A DNA stretch of 64,000 nt from Arsenophonus sp052171895 (GTDB lineage Bacteria > Pseudomonadota > Gammaproteobacteria > Enterobacterales > Enterobacteriaceae): positions 1 to 64,000 of the forward strand of contig JBQMRN010000006.1 of assembly GCA_052171895.1 (NCBI GenBank), read 5' to 3'. The notes beneath the pieces are model-generated. The model worked only from the letters and a program-made list of their open reading frames with translations, did no database searches and had not been told where the DNA came from. Each line of letters opens with the position of its first letter. Position 1 is the first letter of the stretch. The position numbers were made by a program, and so were the translations under genes. Below are positions 20,881 to 32,428 of this stretch, piece by piece.

Positions 20881-23800
20881 CTGAATACGGTTAGGTGTTA
20901 AGCCTTACCCAGAAAATATTGCTTCGGATTTCGCTTTCATCTGATAAGTCTCATCCCCTTCCTGCCCACGAAGTGCTTCATTAATGGCGTTAGCCAGTTC
21001 CTCGACAAGAGGCATGGTGGGATTTCCATCTCGGACCCTGTGCCTCATCTTTACTATACTTTGCGCTCAAAACACTGATCATATGGCTTCTTTGATAAAA
21101 TCAATAGCAATCTCGTTGTTATCCTAGTTGCAAATCTGGTGCTTGTGCATACCCTTGAAAAATAAGGATGGCACCATTTTCATAATCAGCCACGAGGTTT
21201 CTCTGGTTGGTTTCTCATCTAATTAGCCGGTAATTGGCCGGATCTTTCTGCTTAGAGGCAGCTCGCGTAAATCCCCCCTTGCTACTCATTCGTTTTGTAT
21301 CACTAACAAGTTAACCACTGAACAGGAGAGGTTTTGATCGGCAGATAGACCCCCATAAAATCAATTAATCAGTTAATCTTGTCCACAATCTGTAACTGAC
21401 TAACGTGTTTTTCGCACTAGTTCAAACAGGCGTTGATAAATATGCAGCAATAATAAATCAGCCTTACTGGCTTGTCCGCGCGTAATGTTTTCTTCTATGA
21501 CAGGGTTTTATCCATCTTATGCAGCTTTTCACGCCGGGTGAGTAGAGGCGCGCGACCTTAGGTAAATCATATCCATATCCGCTCAAATGAGCCATAAGAT
21601 AGCCACTGAAAAGCTATCAAGCTGTAACACTTCTTTCTCCCGCCAGTCAAAGGCTAGTAGAACATACCCATGTTATTGCGCGAAACTTTATAGCTATAGG
21701 CCGCGGAAGGGGGTCCCTATAACACTCATTCGTTTATTCACTATGATAATTATTCAGTAAACTCAGCATTAGGAGGCGCTTGTCTTGCATCAAAATATCC
21801 TCAATTAGCCTTTACTCCGGTAAAGGATTTTTCTACCAGTAATTCCAGCTGATGCATCATCGCTTGCAAGCTAGCCTAGGTCTCTTTCAAATCAACCCCG
21901 CAACTTGATAATTTCCACTTTCATAGCATCATGCACAGTCTTTCACGAACAGCGTGGTACACAATGGGGTTTCTACCATCAAGATACGGGGGTTAAGGTG
22001 CTAAAACTTGCTTGCGTTTAGCAAAGGATCACGACGCACATCAGCTATATAAACAGCCGGCCGGCGCTAGGTGCTCGTGGCGGATAATGCCGACGCGATA
22101 TAGTCTTTTAGTATGTGTTAACCACACGGGCATGTTCCTGCCTCTAGCCTGACAGGCTATACAGCAGCGCAGCCTAGAAGGATCTACAGCGACCAGCCTG
22201 ACCTGTGTGTCTACCTAACCTAAGCACAACGCCCAATAATGCGCTTGCTTGATTTGGGTCTGTCCGTTGTTCCCTATCTTGTTGGGTTATCGTTTTCATC
22301 GTTTATTTATCATACGGTTGTGTTTATCGGTAATGCTTTACCTGGTGAAACGTGATTTTGTCGGTATTACACTGTTTAATCACGGCAAGCAGTTGCTGCG
22401 AATAGTCTAGGCTGGCCAAAAATATTAACTCCTCCTTAGTGGTAACGGAGCCGGATAGGGCAGAAATAACCCGTTGGGATGGAGGTAATGGTGGTAACGT
22501 CATCATTTCATGGACGACAGGCAGCAAAAAACACCCCCAATTATCCATATGGACCACTACAGGCGCTCACAGAGGTAGCAATTGACCCGCAATAATCCAT
22601 AAGGCACTTGTTTTTCGATCTTTTTTATTTTCTTCGCGGTAGTATTATTTTCAGGCATCACTATTTGCTCAAATCCAAGTAATGAAACAGCTATTGTATC
22701 TTCGTTGCTATGTCAGCACCTGCCAGAGCTAAGCAACGGTAGCGAGTAATAAAGCTAGCAGACACAACATCATGGCAGTTTTTAGTAGCTTGTTTATATT
22801 ATGGCGTTCCATCAAGTTCAGGCAGTCCATGCCGGCACAGCCAATCATCGGCAGCGCAGTGATTGACCATACCGATCAGCGTGATGCCAATTAATACCTT
22901 AACCCAGCAACGAAACTCATTACAAGCCGTCAGAATATCACCGATATTGAGGAGATTTATCAGGGTCAAGCGTATAAAGCAACCCCAGAGGAGAACCGAC
23001 ATTATAAATAAAATCAGGGAGCGCTACATGCTACCCATCTGATGGCAGTACTCTGACAATAACTGGTCAATCACGGGAAAGTCTTGGGCATGTATCCACC
23101 CATCAGGAAGAGTGGCTTCACATTACGCCGACGTTTTTGATATATCGGCGATGAGATTGCCAGCGATATAACCGTAGAATATGGTGAGTACGCCGCTGCT
23201 ATCCTTGATAGGACTGAGTCATCCGCCTCTCTCCTCTCTTAGAAAGGAGTATGGCAGCCAGCTAACGTTAAAAGATCTATGCCGGGGAAGAGACGGCAAG
23301 AAGTTTTTTATATAACGGAGCAGACAAATGTAATATAGCGATACCTTGATGTAAGGATTCCTGGCAAAATGGTAAGCATTAGGTGAGAAGGAAGGAGATT
23401 ACGCTCCATGAACAATTTCTCTCCTGGGAAGCCACGCGTGCCCGGTCAATTATTTAGATAACTTCAGCGTAGTTAGTTGCTAAACAGGGCGGGTTGGAGC
23501 CGTTTTAAATAGAGCTGGTATTGAGTCGTAATCATTTTATAAATCTGTATCTGGCCGAGCTATATTCCTTGTACAGCGTCTTAATCGGGGTTGGCCTATA
23601 GGCTGTGCTAACGGTGGAACATTTCATCCTCATGTAAGGCATTCAGCAGGGTATCACCTTATAGGTAAACAATAATTACGCTACCCGGCATATGCCGCGC
23701 CAGGGAAAATAGCCATTTTCCAGACTAACCGACGTGCCACAATATACTAAGGTAAAACCATGGCGTTGTGGCTCTCATTATCCATGATATACACCAGTGC

Positions 23801-24800
23801 CTCAACAAAATCTGCTTGGTGTGTCTTCATCGGCTACTTCATTAGATAAATTGAGCAATCATGTTATTATACAACATCTTAGTCTATAAATAGAGGCATC
23901 GTGTTGGCCAGTGGTAACGATAATCTTTGAACTGTCAGTATCACAACCTTAATCTAACCCGTTATAACTCTGATAAATGTGGAGGTATAACTTTTAGTCT
24001 GGCTTTCCCCCCAGGAGTGGAAGCGGGTTGCCAGCATGAGCATCAATGCCCAGCGCTTGAGGCTTTTTAGAACCTAAACGGCCATAGTACGCTATCCTGA
24101 TTGAGCAAACCGAAGGTTGTAGCGCAGTCCTAACAAGACCATTCTATTTGCCTTCGCCGCAGTTCGCCTTATCTAAGTATTAGTTCAGCCTCATCACTCA
24201 AGTGAATAAAGGAGTAGCTGTAGAGCAGTCTGCCTGATGGATGACAAGGATTTAGCAACCGGTGAAGCCAGTTTAACACTGCATAAAACTAGCTTTAAAC
24301 GCACGTTAAATACTTTTATTGAAAGGCATGTATAACAACCCTGATCAGCTCCTGTAGCATCATCTCTCCGGTAACTAGTTTTATCAACGCCTATCTCATC
24401 ATGGTGGCGAGATAGGTCTCTTTATTCAGTTGTAACTCACACGCTGGAAAGGCTTGGGCCACACATGGATAAGTTTGATTAAGGTTACCTGGTTCATGGC
24501 TTATACGCTTCTGTTTATCGCTACTGGTTGGCTTTTCAATAAGCGCTGTAATAATGCATCCAGTTTGCACGCCTTTTTATCGTCAATCATTCTTACCAGA
24601 CAGTTCAGGGAAAGCTAAGCGAACATGATTTCAATGTCCTCAACAATTTACCATACTTCTCAAGTATTCTGATACTGCTAAAGAAAACAGCACAACGCAA
24701 CGACTTGCTTGGGAGGTTAGGCAAGTTTTAATGGTTTTTAAAATCTCTCTGTCATGACTCCAACGAGCCAGTGCGCCCTTATAAATTATATTTTTATTCA
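20881..24800 (-). other. Foreign GC-richer block, part 4: unidentified degraded genes
   Basis: Mostly minus-strand coding traces: GYVLLAFDWREKEVLQLDSF with ADMDMIY nearby; NNTTAKKIKKIEKQVPYGLL before a hydrophobic segment; a short membrane-like piece INKLLKTAMMLCLLALLLAT just upstream of it; and MKTHQADFVEALVYIMDNES at about 23800. The tight run of small membrane-associated pieces in one direction resembles a transfer, secretion or phage operon, but no diagnostic motif survives. No intact ORF, tRNA or integrase was found. Confidence 0.35.
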
Positions 24801-24810
24801 CTGAGATCAA

Positions 24811-24880
24811 TATGCCATCAGCAGAATCCAGCGCGCCCGATGTATTAATGCTCGCAAAATTTAAAGCGATGGGATTAAAA
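24811..24880 (+). pseudogene. 5' end of an unidentified gene, cut by IS1595
   Basis: An ATG at 24811 opens a clean reading frame, MPSAESSAPDVLMLAKFKAM followed by GLKMI, with GC-rich codon use like the foreign block. It runs into the IS1595 copy after about 25 codons. The gene downstream is lost. The product is unknown. Confidence 0.4.
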
Positions 24881-25788
24881 ATGATTATTTCAGCAAAGCT
24901 TGTTTGTAGAAATCCCTTCTATTATGATGAAGGCTTTTTGCTAAACAAGTTGCTATGAAAAAGCAAACAGTGATACAGATCAAAGAGACTCTTTCGTCAC
25001 TCCAGGCCAACATAAAACTGCATCTCATTACTTGGCTCGTCGACAATCTGTTGGATTATGTTAATTGATGCATTGAAGTAACTCATGCCACTTTATCCGG
25101 CCAATATTATTTTATTATCATAATGAACATTTTATCCGCTAGGAAGATTTATTAGAATTATAGCAATATCGTTATAAAATCTTAGATTGCAGAAAAACAT
25201 TTAATAATCTTACTAGAAGTCCTCTCTGGCGAAACTATATCAGAAGGGATAAATGGTTTAATTATCTACAATGTATTTTAAATAGCTTAACTTTACGGGA
25301 ATCACCGAAACAAACAAGCATTGATTTAAAATAGCGTTTAGATGGCATCACTGGTTCTTTGCTTCAACGGTGACAGCCAACATAATGCAGTAAGTACTAT
25401 TTTGAACTCGATGAAATATTTTTCTCTGAATCCTTTAAAGAGAAGCGTTTATTTTCCACATAGGAAAGTTAGAAAACACCAGGGACGGAATAGCAGAAAA
25501 TAAAAGGAAAAACAAATCACGCTCTTAATTGCCTAAGATCAACAGGGTTACGTGAGCGATAATCTTGAAGAGTTTAATGCAGAGTATGTTAATTATTATT
25601 CAAAATGAGAACAGTTATATCAACAGATTAAAAGAATACCTGAGTAGTAGATTCCTAGTGTAAGGTTATTTATTTACTGAATTATCTAGCCTGGAAAAGA
25701 TTGTTTGAAACTACAACAATTAAAATACAGAGTAGAAGTGCCTACAAATCGCTCTGCGAGCAAAGCAACAATCTTTGCTAACATAGCT
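24881..25788 (+). mobile_element. IS1595-family element with mismatched flanks
   Basis: Plus-strand degraded copy; the right end CTAACATAGCT is followed by TGATGATT and then IS481 internal sequence. The left end (about 24881) abuts the foreign gene fragment instead of the matching IS481 half. The element therefore no longer sits in one original insertion site. Recombination between IS1595 copies or a flanking deletion would explain this. The transposase is heavily broken. Confidence 0.82.
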
Positions 25789-26505
25789 TGATGATTACAT
25801 CTATATTCCTCATCGTTTATCGTTGATGCTATCACTCACTCAGGAAGCCGTAGCCATAGTCGGTTTCTCCAAAAAACCTTTTTTCTCTCTTGACAATATG
25901 ATGCGAAGAGTCGTCCCTCCCGTACACGAATTCCTGAACTCTGTTGTATCTTAATTTGATCTAAATTGCTATTTACGCAGGCATGGAGTGGAGAATTTAG
26001 GTAAAATGAGGCAAAAATGCACCGAAGCCGACGAAGCATAAAGTGTTTAAAAGCTATAACCTAGTTTTATCTAGACGTAGATATGAAATATCTTCTGCAA
26101 ATACCAAACAAAACTTCATGACGTTATCTTTCGTAGGTATATAGATCATCCTAGCCATCGATTGGTTTTTATCCATCTTTATAATGAAAAGACCGCGGCA
26201 TAAGGAAAAGATCGCGACCAATGCTCGACGATTCTTACCTGATCTCAACTGAGCATATCCGATGGATAATAGCCATCGGATACTTACAACAATGGCAAAG
26301 AATTTAAAAACTGCCTTTTTTGTCTGCGAAAAGGTTCAGCCACCGAAAACAGGAATTCGACCGTTTGTATACAGAACTTGTTATAGAACAATAACTTAGC
26401 CCGATGATGTATAGCACAAAGGAATGTATGGCCGAGCGATTTAACAAACGAATAAAAGATGAGGAGCTGCAAAGCGCCATCATTTCAATTCTTGTCAAGA
26501 GCTTA
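25789..26505 (+). mobile_element. IS481-family element, middle part
   Basis: Continues the IS481 reading frame after the DDR-SHI point where IS1595 is inserted. Traces of the DDE domain appear, including a NGKEF-like DNGKEF and AERFNKRIKDEE. It is interrupted at 26505 by an IS256 copy and resumes at 27395. The 5' part is absent next to it. Confidence 0.8.
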
Positions 26506-27394
26506 GAGTTATTAGCAAATCTAGTATATGGCTGTCATGGCTACGTTCCAGTCTGATGCTTTGTGAATCTGTTCTTGATCTTTAAATTATACCTTGTTTA
26601 CCACCAAGGTCATCATGGTTAAAACTCCCACTTAGGCAGTTCCAACTTTTCTGAGCAGATGGGAGCAGCTTAAATAGCATTGAAAGGATTGTTTTCTTGA
26701 ATCAGAGTTCTTTCTGCGGAAGCTTCGTAGTCTTACCTTACTGTTGCAAAACTCAATTCAATCAGATTCATTGTTCTTATTGACGTAAAGAATGCTCTGA
26801 TGGGGAAGTGGTAGAATGCCAGCAGTTTTTCTCGATCTTTCTCGGGCGTTTTCATTGCTCTGTAGGATGATACTTCACTGAAAACCTTGCTAACAAAACA
26901 TCAAGAACTTTATTAGCGGCACCGTGGCTCTATTGCTAGGTTAGAGCCCATCCAGCAGCTCAGCCTTAACTTTCGATTGCATGCCTTTTAGGAAGAGTGC
27001 AGCCAGCATATTAGTTGTTTGTGTACTCAACAATATGGTTGCTTATACGATCTATGACCCTTATAGACACTTTAATCTCAATATCACCTATACCAGTCTG
27101 CATAGTTCGCTATGATAAATAATCATTATGGTCTACAGCATAACATCCATCGACAAGGCCCGGGTTCAGCATGCTTCAAGTTCAACCTCAACTACAGTGG
27201 CTATCAGGTGCCTGCTGGCACCATTACAAATAAATTTATGCAAGGGATCACAGCTAATATCTAGTTTCGTGAATACCTGTAGTAGATAGACTTTTTCATG
27301 GCATATCATCGCTCTGTTGTTGAATCCATTCACAAAATCAATAAGCAGAATACGCTACCATCTCCAAAACTCTACCTAGAAATAAGCATATCTC
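26506..27394 (-). mobile_element. IS256-family element inside IS481, internally deleted
   Basis: Minus-strand copy with both ends readable (GAGTTATTAGC at the left, ATATCTC at the right), but only about 890 bp against about 1.45 kb for full copies, so the middle is deleted. It is flanked by AGAGCTTA on the left and AGAACTTG on the right, a degenerate duplication within IS481. The order of events is therefore IS481 first, IS256 later. Confidence 0.82.
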
Positions 27395-27554
27395 AGAACT
27401 TGAGATCACTTTACATCGATATGTTTGGCTATACGATCCAAAATTAACCCAATCAGTATTGGGTACTAAAACTCCTTTACAGTCTATGAAAGATTAGTTC
27501 AAAGTTAAACCTGAATTATTCAATAAAAACAATACTATTTTTGTAGAAGTTACA
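27395..27554 (+). mobile_element. IS481-family element, 3' end
   Basis: Last part of the IS481 begun at 25789. It reads ELEITLHRYVW-like and GTKTPLQSMKD, and ends with AAGTTACA, matching the terminal ACA of other copies. Confidence 0.8.
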
Positions 27555-27558
27555 ATTA

Positions 27559-27589
27559 AGCGTAAATTTATTAAGTGTGAATTTACGCT
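27559..27589. terminator. Hairpin AGCGTAAATT-N11-AATTTACGCT
   Basis: A perfect ten-base stem with an eleven-base loop, right after the IS481 end and downstream of the pdxY remnant (minus strand). It could have been the terminator of the pdxH-tyrS-pdxY unit; no clear T-run follows. Confidence 0.4.
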
Positions 27590-27837
27590 GAATATTTTAC
27601 TATTACAGATGCTTATCTATTTACTATCTATTATTGAGCTACAATAGTTAATATTGGCCTTAACAATAGGATCATTTAAAAATATTATATTAAAGAAAAA
27701 TTACCCAACGTAAAACTGTACAGACAGAAGGATAGACATTAACAACTGAAGGTTTATTCTGATATTAGTTTTGTTTGTTGCTCTTCAGGTTTTATTTAGC
27801 TTGAAGAGAAATCTCCTAGAATAAAATGCTTAATTAA

Positions 27838-28731
27838 GCTATATACGCTTTAAAGTAATAACCAAGATTTACCATCTTATCTTATGCAGCAATCAGTTAT
27901 AATTCATATTTTCCATAGCTTTCATCTTTAACACTACTTCATAATCTACTGCCGCCACATATTTTAATATACTAAATAGCGATTTACTGTTTAATAAATT
28001 AAGAAGCATTAAATCACTGCTGAGATCAGATCGCCAACCCATCATATTACCTGTTGTTTACCTAAAGCAATCAATGGCAGACTAATATGCCAGGAATATG
28101 CTTAATCATTAACAGCATTTTAAAACAGTTTGCATGATAACAACCGGTAAGAATAAGATGTTTTACTAAACCCTGTTAAGGAGATTTTTTGACACAATTC
28201 CTTCCCAGTAATAGCACTTATTCAACATTACTAATCAATCTTTACCTCCCCCTCCCCCTAAATATGGATTAGTTATCATTATATCACAGATAAGTAAAGC
28301 TTCATAACATAAAAATTCAGGCACCTCCTCCGCCACTCACTCTGAGGCAAAAATACAGCCTTTCAGTATCTGTCACCATCACCAAATGATAGGAATAGCA
28401 AGAAAAATGATTAGTTGTTTTTATCTATTTAACAAAATTAACAATAACCATACCTTCTTCAGCAGAACTAATATAACCCTTCAAAAGAAGTGCATCATAA
28501 TATTATAATTATAAGATCTTATTCAATACCGCTAACGATATCTATTAAATGTTAAGGCATTACCCCCAATAACAACTAGCTCTTTATTATGGGTATAGTG
28601 TATGATCAAAAAATTTCAGTTCCATTAAGGAACCAAATATCATTTCCCATTCGTTGCATAGGAAAAACCGCGGCACTATTTACTCGCATGTCCAAAAATA
28701 CATGCGACTAAATTGATAGAATACTTTTCAT
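27838..28731 (-). pseudogene. pdxY: Pyridoxal kinase PdxY, degraded
   Basis: PdxY phosphorylates pyridoxal in vitamin B6 salvage. The start reads MKSILSI-stop-SHV with the Gln codon turned to TAG, then NSAAVFPMQRMGNDIWFLN, which matches the family's N-terminus. Further on come ISSAEEGMVIVNFVK, YHLVMVTDTERLYF, ALLICDIMITNPYLGG and VKHLILTGCYHAKCFKM, and near the end YYFKAYIA. The order follows PdxY throughout. Several stops and frameshifts inactivate it. It lies downstream of tyrS, as in E. coli. Confidence 0.88.
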
Positions 28732-28896
28732 AAAATCACTCATTTTATTTTTGATAATACTTGTTGTTATAACACAAAAGCATTGCTACTCTAAACAGCA
28801 ATCAACACATTAATAATTAATCTAATAAATACAAATAAGTTAATCGCTATGTTAGACAAAGCTTATGATGATTAAATTTACATTGCTACGTACTCA

Positions 28897-30171
28897 TTAT
28901 TGCCAATTAACTAAGCAGTAATGTTTTTTACCACGCCTGATCAAAGAATAACGACCAAATAAGCGATCTTTTGCAGTAAAAATATATTCAGGTTCAACAC
29001 ATTTTTTACCATTAATCGCAACTGCATTTGAGCTTATCATTGTTCTAGCTTGACCGCGGGAAGGAACTAATTTTGCTTCGACTAGTGCCTGCTGTAAATC
29101 TGCCCCTGAATTTAATTTGATCATCGACATGCCATCTTGTGCTAACTGAGCAAAATCTGTTGCGGTTAAGGCCACGATTTTATCGGAAAATAAGCTTTCT
29201 GTGATCCGCTTAGCGGTCTGTAAGCCCTCATCGCCATGAACTAATTGGGTCACTTTTTTTGCTAAGACATACTGCGCTCGTGGTGCTTTCCCACTATTTT
29301 GATCCTTTTCTTGCAAGGCATCAATTTCTTCAATTGACATAAAAGTAAAAAATTTAAGAAAACGATAAACATCTACATCGGCAGTATTAACCCAAAACTG
29401 ATAAAACTTATATGGACTAGTTTTTTTCGAATCTAACCAAACTGCCCCCGCTTCCGTCTTGCCAAATTTAGTTCCATCAGATTTAGTAATTAGCGGTACC
29501 GTTAAACCGAAAACTTGTTTTTGATGTAACCGACGAGTCAGATCAATACCTGAAATAATATTGCCCCATTGATCAGAGCCGCCTATCTGTAATTCAACTT
29601 TATGTTGGTGATAAAGGTTAGCAAAATCATAAGACTGGAGCAAATTATAGGAGAACTCAGTAAAAGAAATACCAGCATCATTGCGCTCAAAACGTTGTTT
29701 AACTCCCTCTTTATTAATCATTTTATTAACTGAAAAATGTTTGCCAATATCGCGAAAGAAGGTAAAAAGATCCATTTGAGCAAACCAATCATAATTATTA
29801 ACTACCTTTGCGCTATTTTTACCACAATTAAAATCAAGAAATACCGAAAGCTGTTGACAAATTTTTTCTACCCATTTCTGCACCGTTTCGTTAGTATATA
29901 ATTTACGTTCAGTAGCTTTAAAACTGGGATCGCCAATTAAACCTGTTGCTCCACCTACTAAAACTACCGGTTTGTGTCTCATCTGTTGAAAACGCTTTAA
30001 ACATAACAAAGGAACCAAATGCCCTAAGTGCAAGCTATCAGCAGTTGGATCAAATCCACAATAAAGTGCTACTGATCCTTGGGATAGTTTCTCTATTAAT
30101 GCCTTTTCATCCGTCAGCTGAGCTATTAAACCCCGCTCTTGCAATTGTTCAATTAGGTTCTTGCTAAACAT
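28897..30171 (-). CDS. tyrS: Tyrosyl-tRNA synthetase
   Basis: TyrRS attaches tyrosine to tRNA-Tyr in the cytoplasm. It is class I: the HIGH-type motif appears as HLGHLVPL near residue 48, KMSKS-type as KFGKT near residue 235, with the tyrosine pocket YNLLQSYDFA and GGSDQWGN. A C-terminal S4-like domain (ARTMISSNAVAINGK) binds the tRNA. I choose the ATG at 30169-30171 because the upstream GGAG, six bases away, is a good Shine-Dalgarno. This gives 424 residues, the E. coli length; the longer 449-residue frame adds a non-homologous tail. It is downstream of pdxH and intact. Confidence 0.97.
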   Translation of the reverse strand: MFSKNLIEQLQERGLIAQLTDEKALIEKLSQGSVALYCGFDPTADSLHLGHLVPLLCLKRFQQMRHKPVVLVGGATGLIGDPSFKATERKLYTNETVQKWVEKICQQLSVFLDFNCGKNSAKVVNNYDWFAQMDLFTFFRDIGKHFSVNKMINKEGVKQRFERNDAGISFTEFSYNLLQSYDFANLYHQHKVELQIGGSDQWGNIISGIDLTRRLHQKQVFGLTVPLITKSDGTKFGKTEAGAVWLDSKKTSPYKFYQFWVNTADVDVYRFLKFFTFMSIEEIDALQEKDQNSGKAPRAQYVLAKKVTQLVHGDEGLQTAKRITESLFSDKIVALTATDFAQLAQDGMSMIKLNSGADLQQALVEAKLVPSRGQARTMISSNAVAINGKKCVEPEYIFTAKDRLFGRYSLIRRGKKHYCLVNWQ

Positions 30172-30277
30172 CAATAACTCCATCAATTTTTTATTTGTTA
30201 ATATATATAATATAAATAAGATCAATAGACAAAATAGGGGGGTCAAAATAAGTGGCAGTTAAAAATGACTTTTCATT

Positions 30278-30931
30278 TTATGGTGCCAACCGATCAATTT
30301 GCCAATGATCATGTTGCCATTGATACATAAATCGATCATGTAGCCGTTTAGTGCCACCTTGCCAAAATTCAACACGATCAAATCTGATGCGATATCCGCC
30401 CCAAAAAGTAGGTAATGGAATTTTATTATTTTTAATTTTTTGTTTTAATTTAAAAAAATTATTTTCTAATAGACTTCTAGCCGAAATTTTTGCAGATTGC
30501 TGTGAAATCCAAGCCGCTATTTGATTATCTTTTGGTCGACTATGAAAATATTTTATTACCTCAAGTGGAGAGAGTTTTTCTGCTTCACCAAGAAAGCAAA
30601 CCTGACGATCTAGCTGATACCAGGGAAATAATAAACTGACCTTATTGTTATGGGCGATATGTTGTGCCTTACGACTAGATAGATTAGTATAAAATATCAG
30701 TCCATTTTTATCATAATATTTGAGTAATACAATTCGTTGATATGATTGTCCATCGCTATCTACCGTTCCAACACACATAGCTGTTGGATCAGCCAATTTT
30801 GCTTCATAAGCCTGTTTTAACCAACGCTCAAATAAAACTAATGGTTGATCGCTTAAATCCTTACGCCTTAACCCCCCTTGAGTATATTCCCGTCTTAAAT
30901 TAGCAATATCCAATTGAATTTTTTCTGCCAT
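30278..30931 (-). CDS. pdxH: Pyridoxamine 5'-phosphate oxidase
   Basis: PdxH uses FMN and oxygen to convert PNP or PMP to pyridoxal 5'-phosphate. At 217 residues it matches E. coli (218). The typical N-terminus (NLRREYTQGGLRRKDLSDQP), the FMN-binding region RIVLLKYYDKNGLIFYTN and the C-terminal WQGGTKRLHDRF active-site segment are all present. An AGAGGC precedes the ATG. It precedes tyrS by 106 bases on the same strand. The PdxY kinase next door is dead, so PLP made here would need PNP or PMP from synthesis or from another kinase. Confidence 0.97.
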   Translation of the reverse strand: MAEKIQLDIANLRREYTQGGLRRKDLSDQPLVLFERWLKQAYEAKLADPTAMCVGTVDSDGQSYQRIVLLKYYDKNGLIFYTNLSSRKAQHIAHNNKVSLLFPWYQLDRQVCFLGEAEKLSPLEVIKYFHSRPKDNQIAAWISQQSAKISARSLLENNFFKLKQKIKNNKIPLPTFWGGYRIRFDRVEFWQGGTKRLHDRFMYQWQHDHWQIDRLAP

Positions 30932-30969
30932 TTTTGCCTCTGTATTAATATTATGTTATACAGCATTTG

Positions 30970-32089
30970 GCCGGATAAATTGCGCCTAGTACTTGTTTCC
31001 TGATTAGCACCAGTAACAGAGGATAAAATTACTTAGCAACCCGGATAAGATACAAGCAGGTACCCAAACTAAAGCTTGCATATTATCACCGCTCAACCCA
31101 TATTTATCTGTTAATGCGACCACAATATTGGTTAACAATTCCATTAATCTTGCAAAAAGGTATCTATTTTAAACTCCTGAATCGCAAACCAATAAAGAAT
31201 ATACCTTCTCATAAAATAAAACCTGATCAACGATTGAACGGATAGTTAATTCTCCTAAAGTCGCCTTTATATCCTATGCCGATAAATTTAAGTAGAATAT
31301 CAGATCTTTTTGTAATCAAGCAGAATTAAAATATTCTGTACCAGTACTTTTTGGCGCTGGCTGTTTAAAATAGGAATCCGCAAGACTTCTGAGTCAGAAG
31401 TAACTCATTAACCTTAACCTGCCATGAACCAGCCCAATCGCCGTTATTATCACAAAGTTTATTTAAATATTGATTAGCCAATATATTCAAGAGCATATTT
31501 CCTAGTCGTGGTAGCATAGCCTTTAATTATTGAATTTCTAAATTAGAGTAATAAGATTAGAAATTCCAGCAATATTTAAAATAATACGATTTTTATCAAG
31601 ATGAGTAAGTAGTTTGTGATAAAAAACAGGAACTAAAGGTGCGCGCACCACCTTGCCCACCATACGCCATATCTCTACGACGGAAAACTCCTACTACATT
31701 AATCTTGATTAATGCAACGATTCTATTATTATCGCCAAATTGCAGAGTAAAAGGCGGTTGGCCAGTAGGTTAGGTGACAAACGGTTTGTCCATGATACCC
31801 TATTGCGGTAATATCAGTAGCTGGTAATAATTGCTATTTCAATAAGTTATTAATCGCTTCAGCATATAAAACGAGCCGAGCTCATAATTAATTTCATTTA
31901 TTGTTGCTAAAGTTACCGCTTAACCTTGATATATAGACAAGACTTAATTTTTTAATTGAGTTTGAAAGGGAAAGTAAATCAAATCGTACCTAACTGAACC
32001 AGATTTTATCATCAATATCAGCCAAAACAACATCAACTCCATCGAGGCTAGTACCTGATATCACACCTATATACCGACCTGGTTTCATG
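30970..32089 (-). pseudogene. anmK: Anhydro-N-acetylmuramic acid kinase AnmK, degraded
   Basis: AnmK recycles anhydroMurNAc released from peptidoglycan. The start reads MKPGRYIGVISGTSLDGVDV with VLADIDD, the family's phosphate-binding N-terminus. Later parts include TDITAIGYHGQTVCH, a broken metal/sugar region and, at the end, SVTGANQETS before the stop zone. There are stops shortly after codon 30 and throughout. The gene lies just upstream of pdxH on the same strand. Confidence 0.9.
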
Positions 32090-32428
32090 TTTATCCTCGG
32101 ATTGTTTTCTCTATAACTTCGGTTCAGTGATTCACTATACTTACTCTCATGGGTTTTTCTTTAAGAAAGAAATTATTGAAATAAAATAAAAAATAACAGT
32201 TGAAAATATTGTATATTAAAATTAACTTAATTTAGTTAAGTTTATTTCTTTAAGAAAAAATTAGTAAAGTTTAATCTATTAAACTATAGATAGATTATAG
32301 AAAGTAAATCAATTTTTCTATTTATCTGATTATCTAGTTTGTTTATATAAAATATATTATGATATTTATGTATTCATGATTATGATTACACTGTAAATCA
32401 GATTTCAAAAATGACTAATTATGTATTT
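32090..32428. other. AT-rich intergenic region
   Basis: Very AT-rich with short inverted TTAAGAAA-type repeats around 32160 and 32250. No gene is visible. It would hold the promoter region between anmK and slyB. Confidence 0.4.

Noticed and set aside
15501..24880. Calling the GC-rich block an integrative conjugative element or prophage
   Set aside because: The direction bias and membrane-like pieces are suggestive, but no relaxase, VirB4/VirD4, portal, terminase or integrase motif could be read.
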